From Nymphaea colorata (lineage: Eukaryota > Streptophyta > Magnoliopsida > Nymphaeales > Nymphaeaceae), in assembly GCF_008831285.2 (NCBI RefSeq), contig NW_022204507.1, positions 3,697,017 through 3,761,016 of the forward strand: a stretch of DNA of 64,000 nt, given 5' to 3'. A model generated the notes under the pieces. The model did not search any database. It was not told the DNA's origin and saw nothing but the letters and a program-made list of their open reading frames with translations. Shown here in pieces: positions 1 to 10,829 of this stretch. Position 1 is the stretch's first letter. Each line of letters begins with the position of its first letter. The translations under genes and the position numbers were made by a program.

Positions 1-2
1 TC

Positions 3-760
3 TGTCACCTGGCCAAACATGTTAGGGCTTCATACGCTTTGTCTAGCCATCGGTCTAATGAGGTATTTGCCATGATTCATTCTGATGTGTGGGGGCCTGC
101 AGGGATTCCTTCTTGTCATGGTTTTCAATATTTTATCACCTTTATAGATGATTATTCTGTAACACTATTGTCTACTTGTTGAAAGACCGTAGTGAAGTTC
201 CTACTGTCATAGAGACTTTCATTGCTTATGTGGAAACTCAATATGGAGCATCTGTTAAGACATTTCGATCTGACAATGCTCGAGAGTATATTGCCAGTCT
301 GTTGATAGCTTCTTTCGAAAAAAGAGAATTGTTCATGAGACATCCTGTAGTTATACCCCTCCTCAAAATGGAGTTGCTGAACGAAAAAATCGTCAGTTAT
401 TGAATATGACTCGGGCTCTTCTTTTTCAACGTCATGTTCCAAAAAAGTATTGGGGGGATGCTGTGCTGACCAGTGCGTATCTTATAAACCGGTTGCCTAG
501 TCGTGTGTTGAATGGGAAGACCCTCACTCTCTGTTACCGGGGACTCGTGAACCTTTCTCTCTTCCACTCAGAGTTTTTGGTTGTGTTTGCTTTATTCACA
601 ATCATAGTCCTCACATTAAAAAGCTTGATCCAAGATCTATTAAGGCATTTTTTTAGGGTATTCTCCCACTCAAAAAGGGTACAAGTGTCGAGACCCTTCC
701 ACTGGTCGGGCCTATGTTACCAAAGATGTGACTTTCCTTGAACATGTTTCCTATTTTGGT
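3..760 (+). pseudogene. copia integrase domain, frameshifted
   Basis: Reading frame 3 begins with the CHLAKH end of the HHCC zinc-binding region. The first catalytic Asp is in SDVWGP (about 95-112), followed by FITFIDDYS near 140-160. The second catalytic Asp is in FRSDNAREY (about 265-291) in a different frame. The catalytic Glu is in NGVAERKNR (about 367-393) in a third frame. The open stretch from 400 continues with KKYWGDAVLTSAYLINRLPSR and then loses frame near 525. All three D,D-E positions are still visible, but no single frame links them, so no functional integrase can be made. It normally inserts retrotransposon cDNA into chromosomes. Confidence 0.88.
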
Positions 761-861
761 GAGCATCCTCTTCAGGGGGAGTACTCTATGTCACAGGAAG
801 AGTATTCTCGAGTCAGGAAATTCAGTTTTCAGATGTTTTGGACTACAGGCGTGACTCCGTT

Positions 862-969
862 GGTCCATCTAGTGAGGTGCATGAACAGGAGAAAAATGGT
901 CCATCTAGTGCGGTGCATGAACAGGAGAAAAATGGTCCATCTAGTGAGGTGCATGAACAGGAGAAAAAT
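862..969 (+). repeat. 36-bp in-frame tandem repeat, three units, inside copia pol linker
   Basis: Three head-to-tail 36-bp units encode the 12-residue peptide GPSSEVHEQEKN, with Ala for Glu in the middle unit. The array lies in the variable linker between integrase and reverse transcriptase, and the unit length keeps the frame. Only one or two bases differ between units, so the expansion is recent relative to the frameshifts around it. Confidence 0.95.
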
Positions 970-1314
970 GGAGAGTGTTCCACTGAGGCAGAAGAGAAGT
1001 GCAATCGTTTATTTGGGCAAGTTTACTCTAGGCGAAGATTTGTACAGATGAGATGACAGGTGGTGAGAATTCTACTCACAATCCAATTAGTCCTTCCCTG
1101 GATGACCCAAGTCGTGCACAGAAGCAACCTGTTGAAGAAGAGATTCAGACTGTTGCTGCTAGTGAAGAGCTTCCCATCGCCCTGCGAAAGGGTGTCAGGT
1201 CATGTACTCAACATCTATTGGTAACTTTGTTTCATATTCTAGACTGAGCAAGGACTACAAATGCTTTGTATCTTCTCTTTCTTTGACTATGATTCCCAGG
1301 AATGTTGTGAGGCT

Positions 1315-2836
1315 CAGAGTGATCCTAAGTGGACTTATGCAATGCAAGAAGAGATGGAAGCCTTGCGAAGAAACATGACATGGGAAGTTGTAAAGATTCC
1401 TGAGGCGGCTCACTTGGTTGGATCTAAGTGGGTCTACACCATCAAGTACAAACCAGATGGGAGTGTTGAAAGATACAAAGCTCGTCTTGTGGCCAAGGGG
1501 TTTAGTCAGAAATATGGGATTGATTATTTGGAACATTTGCTCCTGTTGCGAAGATGAAGACTGTCAGAGTCATTATCTCTTTAGTTGTGATGAAGGAGTG
1601 GAAGATGTACCAACTTGATGTCAAGAACGCATTTCTCAATGGAGACCTTGAAGAGGAAGTATATATGTGTATGCCTCCAGATATGAGGAACCTGGAAAAT
1701 GTTGCAAGCTAAGGAAAGCTTTATATGGGCTCAAGCAATCTCCTCGAGCGTGGTTTGAACGACTCAGACTTGTCATGAGACAATGTGGATACCATCAAGG
1801 GAATGGAGATCATACACTTTTTGTGAAGAGAAATAAGCAAAAGGTTACTATTCTGTTGGTATATGTTGATGATATGATTGTCACAGGTGATGATGAAGAT
1901 GAAATAATGAAGTTAAAGAAACTGTTGGCGATCGAGTTTGATCTTAAGGACCTTGGTAAGTTGAAATACTTCCTTGGCATAGAAATTGCTAGGTCTGGGA
2001 CTAGCCTTGAGCTAAATCAACGGAAGTACACTCTAGATTTGTTAAAGGAGACTGGGAAACTAGGGTGTAGACCAGCTTCTACTCCTCTAGATGCTGGCCA
2101 TAAGCTAAGTCTTAGAGATGGGGAGCCACTCTGTGAAGAGGCAAAAAGAAGATATCAATGTCTTGTAGGGAAGTTAATTTATCTTACTCTCACTAGACCT
2201 GATATTACATTTGCTGTGAATGTGATGAGCCAGTTCATGCATGCTCCCACGGATGCCCACTTGAAGGCTGTTGACAGGATCTTGTGCTACTTGAAGAGGA
2301 ATCCTGGCAAAGGTCTCTTATATGTCAAGCAAGACACTCTTGGGATTGAAGGTTATTCAGATGCAGACTGGGCAGGTTGTATTGACACTAGGAGGTCCAC
2401 CTCTGGCTATTGTATTTATTTGGGAGGGAATCTCATAGTGTGGAGAAGTAAAAGGCAAGATGTTTGTTCACGTTCCAGTGCTGAAGCAGAATACAGAGCT
2501 GTTGCTATGGGAGTTTCCGAGCTTTTGTGGCTGAAATTATTGTTGACTGATATTGGTATAAAGGTTGAAGAACCAATGAAGATGTATTGCGATAACAAGT
2601 CTGCAATTAACTTGGCCAACAACCCTGTGCTTCATGACAGAACAAAGCATGTTGAGATTGACCGGCATTTCATTCGAGAGAGAATTGATGCTAAAGAACT
2701 TGTACTTCCTTACATGAGATCTGAAGACCAAACGGCTGATGTTCTGACGAAGGCTTTATCTTCGACCTCATTTGAGAGAAATGTATCCAAGTTGGGCATG
2801 TTTGATATGTATGGCCAACTTGAGGGGGAGTGTTGA
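1315..2836 (+). pseudogene. copia reverse transcriptase and RNase H
   Basis: The RT begins around WTYAMQEEMEAL (about 1330) and shows GSKWVYTIKYKPDG, YKARLVAKGFSQ and, after two frame breaks near 1535-1600, [14 protein letters not shown]. From 1667 to the stop at 2836 it is open for 389 codons. This stretch has ALYGLKQSPRAWF, the catalytic YVDDM (about 1861-1875), LGIEI and the copia RNase H block GYSDADWAG (about 2352), SSAEAEYRA, CDNKSAI and the closing DVLTKAL. RT and RNase H convert the element RNA to double-stranded DNA. The C-terminal half is well preserved while the N-terminal half is broken. Confidence 0.92.
2819..2830 (+). other. polypurine tract of the copia element
   Basis: A purine-rich run (CTTGAGGGGGAG) lies directly before the TGTTGAAG start of the LTR and overlaps the last pol codons. 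This is the usual copia position for the plus-strand primer. Confidence 0.75.
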
Positions 2837-3133
2837 AGTATGTTAGATGGGTCTCAAGACCGGGTCCGGATCCGTATCCGATCCAACTTGTAGCCCTTGT
2901 TGGGCATTATTTAAGTCGTGTAACCCTAATCCTTATGGTGTGAATGAAAGACTAAGGAAGAGAGAGTCTGGCGGCTAGTGGGCACCGGCTCCTCCTCATT
3001 CGTGGTTTTTTCCCTCTTGTTGAGGGTTTTCCACGTACATCGTGATCGTTGTTTCTCTTCCTCTTCTTGTTCGTGTTTCTACACACGTGATTTTATTTGG
3101 TTTCCCTTATGGACCCAAATTCGAAGGGCATCA
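2831..3133 (+). repeat. 3' LTR of the copia element (right limit approximate)
   Basis: The LTR starts with TGTTGAAGTATG immediately after the purine tract. It contains TATTTAAG near 2908 as a possible TATA-like core and a CT/TTC-rich stretch near 3050-3080. Possible CA ends occur at 3095-3133, and the CATCACA near 3129-3135 is one candidate. The 5' LTR is outside the window, so the exact end and the target-site duplication cannot be fixed. Confidence 0.65.
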
Positions 3134-3849
3134 CACTTAATCCCCTCTCCTCACTCATGGGTCCTATTTCTTATCGCTGTTTGGGTAGTAGTTTTTTGCA
3201 AATGTGATCCTAGATTTTATTTGATTTGATTTTTTTCATTTACATAATCTTATACTAGCTAACTATTTCTTGTTGTTTTGCTACTTTAGCTGTTTTAAAA
3301 TGTTGGATATGCTTGAGAAGGCCCTATGGTGTTTCCGGCACATAGCCATCTAACCATTCATCTTAACAACCCCCCCATCTCTAGCATGCGGTGGATTTCT
3401 TTCTATTTATCCTTCCTTCTTGTTTGCTCCTATTAGCTGGCTTAAAGAATTTTCAAGTGTCAAAAGTGAGAGTAAGAGAAGGTGTTCCATCTTCAAGTAT
3501 CATCGAGCACACTGTCCACCACACTGCTAGGTCCTCCATTGAACTTTCTCTTTACAGGTTGGGAATTGGTTCCATTTGGAATCGTGTTAAGGTCAGGTCT
3601 TATTGGTGAGTGTCAAACAGGTTTAGAGTCTTTAGACTTTGAGACTTAGGTTCAACATGTATCTTTTTTTATGTTCCATGTGATTCCAGCCTATGGCCGT
3701 GCTCAGTTTAGAGTTAGTTTCATGTAGTGCATCAGTTAACTAAAGTCCTCATCATGTGAGACTATTGTTGAAGGTCAATTGTTCGAACTTTCTTCTTGTG
3801 GTGCTTGACTGGCCTTCTTTAGGTGCATATTTCATCTGTAGTCTAATCC

Positions 3850-3981
3850 AGTGGGGACGTGGGTAGCTTTCTAATTTCATGCTTGTTTGAATCTTAGTTA
3901 GAGTGGTTGGTGTCTGATGGTTAAGTGTCGTGTTTTCTTCATTGAGCTTGTGATTTTGAATATGTATGTTAGTTGCACATG
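3850..3981 (+). repeat. degenerate direct repeat, copy 1 of 2
   Basis: It shares with 5324-5475 the blocks GTGGGGACGTGG, ATGCTTGTTTGA, TCTTAGTTA, TCTTCATTGAGCTTGTGATT and TGTTAGTTGCACATG, in the same order and orientation. No coding sense is visible. Confidence 0.75.
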
Positions 3982-5323
3982 GCTTTGTTACACCGATTTA
4001 TATTTTAGAATGTATATGAATATTGGAGCTGTTATGCCTTGGTATTTACTTTGTGTGTTTGTTTCTCTTCATTAGTCAAGCTTTCTGAATGGGTCGAACC
4101 TAGTTAGTTAGCTGAATTATTTTGAAAACATATATTAGTCATCGATTTATTTTTTAGTTATTTGTCTTTGGTTGTTGACATTCATTATATCATAAGCATT
4201 CAGTATTTTTCAAGGTCCTCTGTTTCCGTTGAGTCAATACAACATTTAGTTTTGGTATCAACTCTTTACAAAGACAGGTAACCATGATTGGCAAACTTGA
4301 AAAAACTACAAAAATCATTCTCTGTTTCAGAGTCAGAAGACTTATGACGTTCTGATCTGGGATAAAGTTGAATTTGGGTTTTATTGTTGGTTTGAAGTTT
4401 CTTGTGAAAATCGCCAACAAAATTTCAAAATTTTTTCAACTTTGAGTATTTTGATATATTGTTAAACTTTTCGCTGTTTCTATTTCTCACAAACAAAAAT
4501 TTTGAAAACAGAACTCTATTTCTTGTTTTTTGAATTCTATCTGGGAAACAGATTTTTCAATTTTACTATTTACAAATTTTTTAGTGAAATTGTCTAGTTT
4601 TTATTATTATTATTTATTTAAGGCTCTGTATCCATATCAAAGCCAATACTCCAACCTACACAGTTTTAGACTTTTTATTTAGTGGGGAGAATTGTGATTT
4701 TGCATATATTTGGGTGTTATTGCTAGGAAAATTATCTAGTAAGGTTTTTGATTGCCTTATTTGTTCGAGCCCTTCCTCACTTGAGTCTCCACTAGTGTTA
4801 GAGCTCAAACTTATTCATGTCTATGGGAAGGAGTGGGCTGCCGAGCCACTAGGCCCTTGCTTTAGGATCTCAAGGCGTCACTCTTCCTTGGAGTACTTGG
4901 TGAGTCCGAGGATAGGGATGTGGTGCGACCTCTAGGTTGAGAATAAGGAGGGAGGCATAACGTGCATGGGTGCTTAGGGACTTGGTAGGGATTCAGCTTG
5001 GCTGGGTGGGTGCTAAAGGAGAGGGGCGTGGAGGGTATGGGAGTGATTGAAGTCGGGGGGCTATACATGAGAGAGAGAGAGAAAGAGGGAGCGAAGGGGC
5101 TTGAATCTCCCTCATATCCTTCATCATTTTCTGTATAGCCAATCGAGTTTCTCTAAGTCCAACATGGATCCATTTGGTTGTCCTTATGAAATTTATGTTT
5201 TTTTTTGTGAAAAACAAATTTTAAATTGAATTTTCTTGATGTTTTGATCTAGTTCGAGATGCATGAAAGTTTGGTTTTAAATTGAATTTTCTTCTTGTTG
5301 CCTTCTTAGCTGCAGTTTAGTAT

Positions 5324-5475
5324 AGTGGGGACGTGGTTCAGGGTAGTGCTCATGGTTCAGAATGCCATGCTTGTTTGAGTCTTAGTTAAAGTAGTTGCAG
5401 TTTGATTGTTATCTGTCGTGTTCTCTTCATTGAGCTTGTGATTCTATTTAAATGCAGATATGTTAGTTGCACATG
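5324..5475 (+). repeat. degenerate direct repeat, copy 2 of 2
   Basis: This is the partner of 3850-3981, about 1.47 kb downstream. The two are diverged by substitutions and small indels, which indicates an old local duplication or two copies of an unknown dispersed repeat. Confidence 0.75.
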
Positions 5476-6117
5476 TCATGGCTATACCCAGGTATATAAG
5501 GATGCATGTATATACTAGAGCTTTATAGTCATCTATATTTGCTGCTACTTCTTCTACATCTGTAGCTTCGCTTTGTTTTGTTTCTCACTTCAAGCTTCTT
5601 GCAAAGGCTAGCCCCTTTCTCTCTTGAGTGTATAAGACACATGAATATGCTTTTTTGTGGGGGAGACTCTACCTGTCTTCATAATTGTTGATGGTGTAGT
5701 AGAACAAGGAGGCAATAGGATGATCTATAAAGATTTGATAATTGGTTCTGTATGCATTGTATTTTCTCCTAAAATTGGTTGCCAGTTGAAGGGGGTTGTG
5801 AAGAAAGGGATTAGGAGCATTTTATCACCTCCTCCTATGGATCAATGTACTAGTGGAATTTTTGAAATTATGATCTTATGTTGCTTTTCAGGATTTGTGA
5901 ATGAATTGGAAAACTTTAGATAGGGATTTGCATTTGAGTTTGTATAATTAAACTTGTTTAGGTATGAAGCTCAATTTGTGATGGCACATGTGCAGGGTTC
6001 ATCTCTTTTTTTTTCATTTTTTTATTGCAGATAGTTGAATTTGGCATCCTTCATATATTTCTGCTATGTATTCTTGACATACTTTTAAAAATTTAAGTTA
6101 TTACTGCTGTTTGTAAG

Positions 6118-6356
6118 ACCTCTCAAGTATTGGTGCAAGAGAAGCAAAGTTGATGTGCTGGTTTCCAACTTAGCTGCATGGAATGACGATGCTGTTTCTA
6201 GTTCTTTAGATAGTGTTGGCTATTGGGTTGAGGGCTTGCCATTTGTGCACTCATTGAGTGGTTACTGGAAATTTTATCTGGCAACTAGCCCCACAAGAAC
6301 ACCTATGAGGTTATATGGGAGTACATTCGAAGATATAAATTGCGAAGAGCTACCAG
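6118..6356 (+). CDS. single exon of a plant GH2 beta-galactosidase-like protein
   Basis: About 79 codons are open between a possible acceptor (TTTGTAAG at 6117) and a donor (CCAG|GTTTGT at 6356/6357). The peptide contains LKYWCKRSKVDVLVS, AAWNDDAV and then VEGLPFVHSLSGYWKFYLA, matching my memory of the N-terminal part of plant glycoside hydrolase family 2 (LacZ-type) beta-galactosidases. These begin with a sugar-binding jelly-roll domain. No stop or frameshift interrupts it. The normally conserved Trp before EELP reads Cys here. Neither the preceding exon nor the following exon (SNWQ.HGFDRP type) was found in the window. The gene is therefore either very intron-rich and extends outside, or this is a stranded exon. 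It lies 20 bases before the 17.8-kb repeated unit. Confidence 0.72.
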
Positions 6357-6382
6357 GTTTGTCTTTTTCTCCCATATGCAAA

Positions 6383-7927
6383 TCAGTGGCAGAGTTAGTA
6401 AGTTGAGCTGCAGGGCCACCGTCTTGTCATTTAGTAGAATATAAAATGTTGTTGCACGTAAGATTTTCCTGAAATAGAAGATGTGTTTTTCTTCTCAAAA
6501 TCAAATTTACACTAAAATAAATATAGGCTATTACTAATTGAATAACAAATTGTAGTACTACATAAGAATAACTTAATAAGTTAATGAACAATATAACTTT
6601 TAACTCAATGAGAAGATGGGTGTTCATAAAAATTTGTCTATATCAAACTTTATGTGCAACTTGTACAAAAGAAACACGGTAATTGTTATACTCTCTTATA
6701 ATTGCTATTCATTAAGAAGACATTTTTCCTTTTTTTAACCTCCGATAATATTCTCATGTGCAACAGATTTATTAGCAAGTAGCTTATGATGCAGACTGTT
6801 TACAAGTGGCTGTTTACTGTTTAAGCGATTGTGCTTTCAACGGCCAAAGACTAAAATATCACCTCTTCTTTTCTCTTTGACTTTCTCTCTCACTTTTCTC
6901 TTGGAAAAATCAAATGGTCACGTGCCTACCAATTGCTCTCTTTCTAAATCAGCCTTTTTCTCATTTTTTTCCAAGATATCAGGCTATTTTCCATTTTTTT
7001 TTAACGGCCAAAGACTAAAACATCACCTTTTTCTCTCTTTGAATTTCTCTCAAACTTTTATCCTCGAAAAATCAAATGGTCAAGTACGTACCAGTTTGAA
7101 AACCTGGATTTAAGATCCACATATTTCACTCACGTGGAATCCACTGTTTGTTTGAACAGTGGGTCATATAGAAAAAAGATTTGAGATCCGAGTGGATCTC
7201 AGATCCATGGCCAAATAAATGCCTCCTATGGGATGCTGATTCGAGTCAGATATCAGGTAGTCTCCAAATCCTTTGTCACATACGATACTTGAATAATAAC
7301 TAATTAGTGATTTGGATTCAAATCTGTCATCGATTCTGAGTTCAAATTCGAAGCGAACCTGAATCCAAAAACTTATGGAACTCCTCTAAATGCACATCTA
7401 ACTTTTAGTGGTGCACCAAAAGCACAAGTTTAAATTTCTTTGTTTAACAGCATTTTATGTAATACATGCAGTTACTTTATTTAAAGTTGAACGAGTTATT
7501 GTTACTCTTTCAAAGTCAATAACTCATCACTCAAAATAGAAGAAGCATTAAGACCCCTCGTTCCCCAAGTCTATAGGGCTTTGAGCTACGTACATTAGTA
7601 GTACCACTGCTCCCTTCAACTTATATACCATATTCCACCACTTGGGAATCGACTAGAGACATGCATCTCCATATGCCTCAAGCCCGACCATTTATGCTAT
7701 GCTAGTTTTGCCCTTTGAAAAAATTTATACCACTGTTTGTAATTTTTTAATTGGGATATATCTGATTTTAAGCACGAGTAATTTCTAGTCCAATGAAAGT
7801 CCATTCAATTTACGTTGCAACTTAGAAAAAAAAACTGGAATTTAGCCTACATAATAGAGCGACGGAATTTTTTACTCAAATAGACTTCAATATTGCTAAA
7901 TTCTAGTTAGGCTCCGGCCATGAGTCA
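6383..7927. other. non-coding stretch with MITE-like start
   Basis: It begins with CAGTGGCAGAGTTAG, which resembles the TIR of the hAT-type MITE at 22394, but no matching right end was found. The rest is AT-rich with no supportable gene. A direct repeat at 6839-7093 is listed separately. Confidence 0.4.
6839..7093 (+). repeat. imperfect direct repeat of about 90 bp, period about 164
   Basis: AACGGCCAAAGACTAAAA at 6839 recurs at 7003. Both are followed by a CTTTTTCTCTCTTTGA-like pyrimidine stretch and by GAAAAATCAAATGGTCA. It is a local duplication with moderate divergence and shows no coding sense. Confidence 0.75.
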
Positions 7928-8296
7928 TTACATAAATGACATTGTAGGTGGAAACTGTCCCAAATGAGTTTCACTGGATAACTTGTCTTGAATGAATTGT
8001 CCAGTGGAAAATGAGGCTGGGTTTTCAAACAGTGTTAAGACAAAAACTACAATGAGAAAGCATGTCCACGTTCTCTGAAGAGATAAATCATCGTCAGAAC
8101 TTGAGTCAAAATTTATTATGAGATGTTTTGTCCACCCGTACAATGTATATTCTTGGCAGCTGAGCTCAAAGGTCACTGGAATTGGAACGCCGTCTTCGGT
8201 TAGAACAACAAAACATAATAAAATAAAAAGAAATTTCAAGAAGACTGGAGAATAACTAGTGACATGAAAAACCATTTTCACATTGTCATAAAACAC
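7928..8296 (-). CDS. hypothetical 122-codon ORF, weak
   Basis: The ORF starts at 8296 and ends at 7928. It has a hydrophobic N-terminal stretch (about residues 17-32) followed by a polar, acidic part (SSSDDD). I recognise no family. In the second unit copy the matching frame (26221 leftwards) is broken after about 83 residues by a one-base A insertion. Either one copy carries an assembly error or the ORF is not under selection. Confidence 0.2.
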   Translation of the reverse strand: MFYDNVKMVFHVTSYSPVFLKFLFILLCFVVLTEDGVPIPVTFELSCQEYTLYGWTKHLIINFDSSSDDDLSLQRTWTCFLIVVFVLTLFENPASFSTGQFIQDKLSSETHLGQFPPTMSFM

Positions 8297-9378
8297 AATG
8301 TAATTTTTGCACCACTACTTAAAAAAAAAATTCTTTGCCAATAGCTCTAAGTTGTTACTAACTTAAGCTTGTTTTAACTTGATAAAAATGACTAATAGAT
8401 GCTTAATGAGGACAAATTATACATACATTAGTTTTTTTATCTTAAGGCATGTTTTAAGGGGGTTATGACCAGCCATCCATTGGCCAAAATGTAGATGGAT
8501 ATTGTGCTATCCCATCCAAACTTTTGGTACATTGAATTAAAGATCTGCTGCAAAACATGACATTCACACTTGATTTTGACGTTGCCAAAACTGCAGTATT
8601 AGATTTTTTGTATTTATTTTTTTTAAATAGAATTCTGAAAATTGTAAGTTGGGAGAGCTTCTAGGAAAGAGGGGAAGCATGAATGGAGGAATTCAACTTT
8701 TTAATGTAAAAAACTCGTTTAATATAAAAAGCTGGCTCCATGATCACTTGTCTTTTTTTTTCATCGTTTTACTGTTTTTTTTTCTTTGTTTTCTTCTTTG
8801 GAGCAACAAAATGTGAGTTTGTTATTGAAAAGAAATAATTATAAAGGATACTTAAACTTTCAGGTAGCAAAAAACTTCTCAAATTGTTTAAAAAGAAAAT
8901 CATCCACCTATGTTCTTGTTCTCTTGTATTCAATTTGAGGAAGTAATAAAAAAGTTCGAAAGTATCTTTTACAACCATTTCATCTTCTTTCTTATTGAAT
9001 CAAACCAATCTTGTAATTGTGAACAAGAGCACGTTTGAATGGGTATACAAAAATATTTTTGAAATGCATTTGGTCACTCCAAGTGAAAGTCTGGGTTGGG
9101 GTGGCACTTCTTCGGAGTGGGTATCAAAAATATTTCAAAATGCATTTAAAGGGTAGCCTTGAAGTAGTACTGCTCAACTTAGTACCCCACTATGATTGTT
9201 ATTATTATCTACAAGGAGGTAAGGTTCATATTTATTGACAGAAAGCAGTGCCTTTATTTTGGAAGACTTCTTCATCTTTTCTTGCAAGTTCTTGTATGTA
9301 AAAGATCAACTTAACCCATACGAAGAATTTATGACATATGTACAATTTGTTCATTGACAATATATTCATTTATTTATA
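8297..9378. other. AT-rich non-coding stretch
   Basis: It contains homopolymer-rich tracts (T-runs at 8755-8800) and no convincing coding sequence. A GGTATNAAAAATATTT..AAATGCATTT block occurs twice (9041-9070 and 9120-9150), an imperfect local direct repeat. Confidence 0.4.
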
Positions 9379-9455
9379 TTGGCTAATTTGTTGAAAATTT
9401 TGGTTCCAGGTCGCAACAACTGCATGGTTTGGTTTGAAGCTTATTCTGTTTGCAG

Positions 9456-9533
9456 TAGCCGTTCTGTTGCAATTCCTTTGGTGCTGGTTCTTTGTAGTCG
9501 TTCTGTTGTAATTCCTTTGGTGCTGGTTCTTCC
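9456..9533 (+). repeat. 39-bp tandem repeat, two units
   Basis: GTAGCCGTTCTGTTGCAATT followed by CCTTTGGTGCTGGTTCTTT occurs twice with two substitutions. The period of 39 keeps frame, so an ORF on either strand reads as a 13-residue duplication. The surrounding 9379-9609 ORF is hydrophobic and not recognised. Confidence 0.85.
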
Positions 9534-9823
9534 ATATATATGCCGCTTCTTCCAATGCATTCGGCAATACAAGGATGCAAAGGAAAAAAACATGTCTTTT
9601 CAATGGTAAGAATTTTTATTCATTCCATATTTTTAGCCACGAAGATATGCTGCCTACGCTGGAAATGATATATAATAGTAAAGGAACAGTTAAATACTGG
9701 CTAACTCAAACTTGCGTGTCAAACTCGAGCCATGCTGCACTTTTCCATAGCATAGGTGACATGATTCAAAGGGTGTCCTTGGCTCAGATAACAACAGGGG
9801 AAAGAAAATTAGAACAGAGGTAA

Positions 9824-10829
9824 CTGCAAAACAAGGGGCCACAACTTACACGGATATTCAGATGGAGAGATTAATGGTGCCCTGCACACCCAGCACCAAG
9901 CCCATGACTTGTCTGTTCTTTTTTCATTTTTGTGGGATTTTTTGTCTTCTGCAATCAGGGGCAGAGCTAGATTTTTTTTCCTTTCATAACACACTTAATA
10001 TATGGTTAACATATTTTCAATTGACTATGAGGCAGATCTCATGGGCATATAATTGGGCCCAAGTTCATTAAATTAAGGTTTGAAAGAGTTGTCACATTCA
10101 TAACCAAAATAACAGCTGAGGTCAAAAATTAGGATTCTGATTGTCTGGAGCAATGAAATTCATGTTTTCCATGAAATTTACAGTAAAAAACTTGAACATT
10201 TCAAGGTTTGGGTCTCGAAATTCTGACTTTTCGATCTGTTTTCTTTAAATAAAGTTTCCATTGACATGACTGAATGTGAATCAAAAAGCCAAAACAAACA
10301 GTAGGAATGGGAATTCGTTTAAAGACGCTGCTGTTCAGAAATTATATGTTTGTCCCACCACCATCTTATTGTTTTCTTAGGAAAATCCCAAATACCCAGA
10401 AAAGATGGTAGAATGGGAATCAAAATTTGCACTGTAAATCCAACGCAACCTTCCAATCTTGGCTCGTATGAGAGTCTGACTAAGTTAGGAATCTAAGCAA
10501 GTTTCAGTTACCATCTTCTTGTAAATTTTTGGTCTTTTCTCCTCAATGTTTAAGAAACCTTTTATGAACGGAGACCTTCCAAATTCTCACAGCATGCATG
10601 GAAGCGATGGTTCAAGTCCAATCTATAGGTTTTACCCTGCACAGCCATCATAAGCGACGAAACTACAAGTCTTCCAAGAATGAATCAAACTCCTCACAAG
10701 TTCTTAGGTACAATCACAGGGATTGTCTCCATTACCTCACTTTTCTGTTGGAAAAGTTTATCTACAGCTGCCTTTCTCATAGTTGCCTTATTTCATTGTT
10801 CCCTTACCCATCAAGATCTAGTTGCTTTG
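9824..10829. other. non-coding left part of module A
   Basis: From about 9880 this stretch is homologous to 55105-56249, which carries one extra segment near 55525-55720. At 9957 a GGGGCAGAGCTAG motif suggests the end of a small transposon, but no partner end was confirmed. No gene is supported. Confidence 0.5.

Larger units (their letters stand above)
1..3133 (+). mobile_element. Ty1/copia LTR retrotransposon, 5'-truncated by window edge, decayed
   Basis: Domain order is integrase, then reverse transcriptase, then RNase H, which defines the Ty1/copia superfamily. The window opens in the last Cys-His part of the integrase zinc finger, so gag, protease and the 5' LTR lie outside. At least six frame breaks interrupt the first 1.65 kb (near 160, 320, 525, 1215, 1310 and 1535-1600), while the last 390 codons are open. 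The polyprotein is followed by a purine tract (about 2819-2830) and an LTR starting TGTTGAAGTATG at 2831. The element is on the plus strand and is very unlikely to be autonomous. The 3' limit near 3133 is an estimate because no second LTR is available for comparison. Confidence 0.9.
3134..6117. other. stretch without recognisable genes
   Basis: Only short ORFs of low coding character are present. Visible structure is limited to an AT-rich tract at 4400-4620, a GA run at 5068-5090 and the degenerate direct repeat listed separately. Much of it could be intron or flanking DNA of the GH2 exon that starts at 6118. I looked for the expected first GH2 exon here and did not find it. Confidence 0.5.

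Noticed and set aside
862-969. CRISPR-like array
   Set aside because: The units are directly adjacent without unique spacers, in frame within a retrotransposon of a plant genome.
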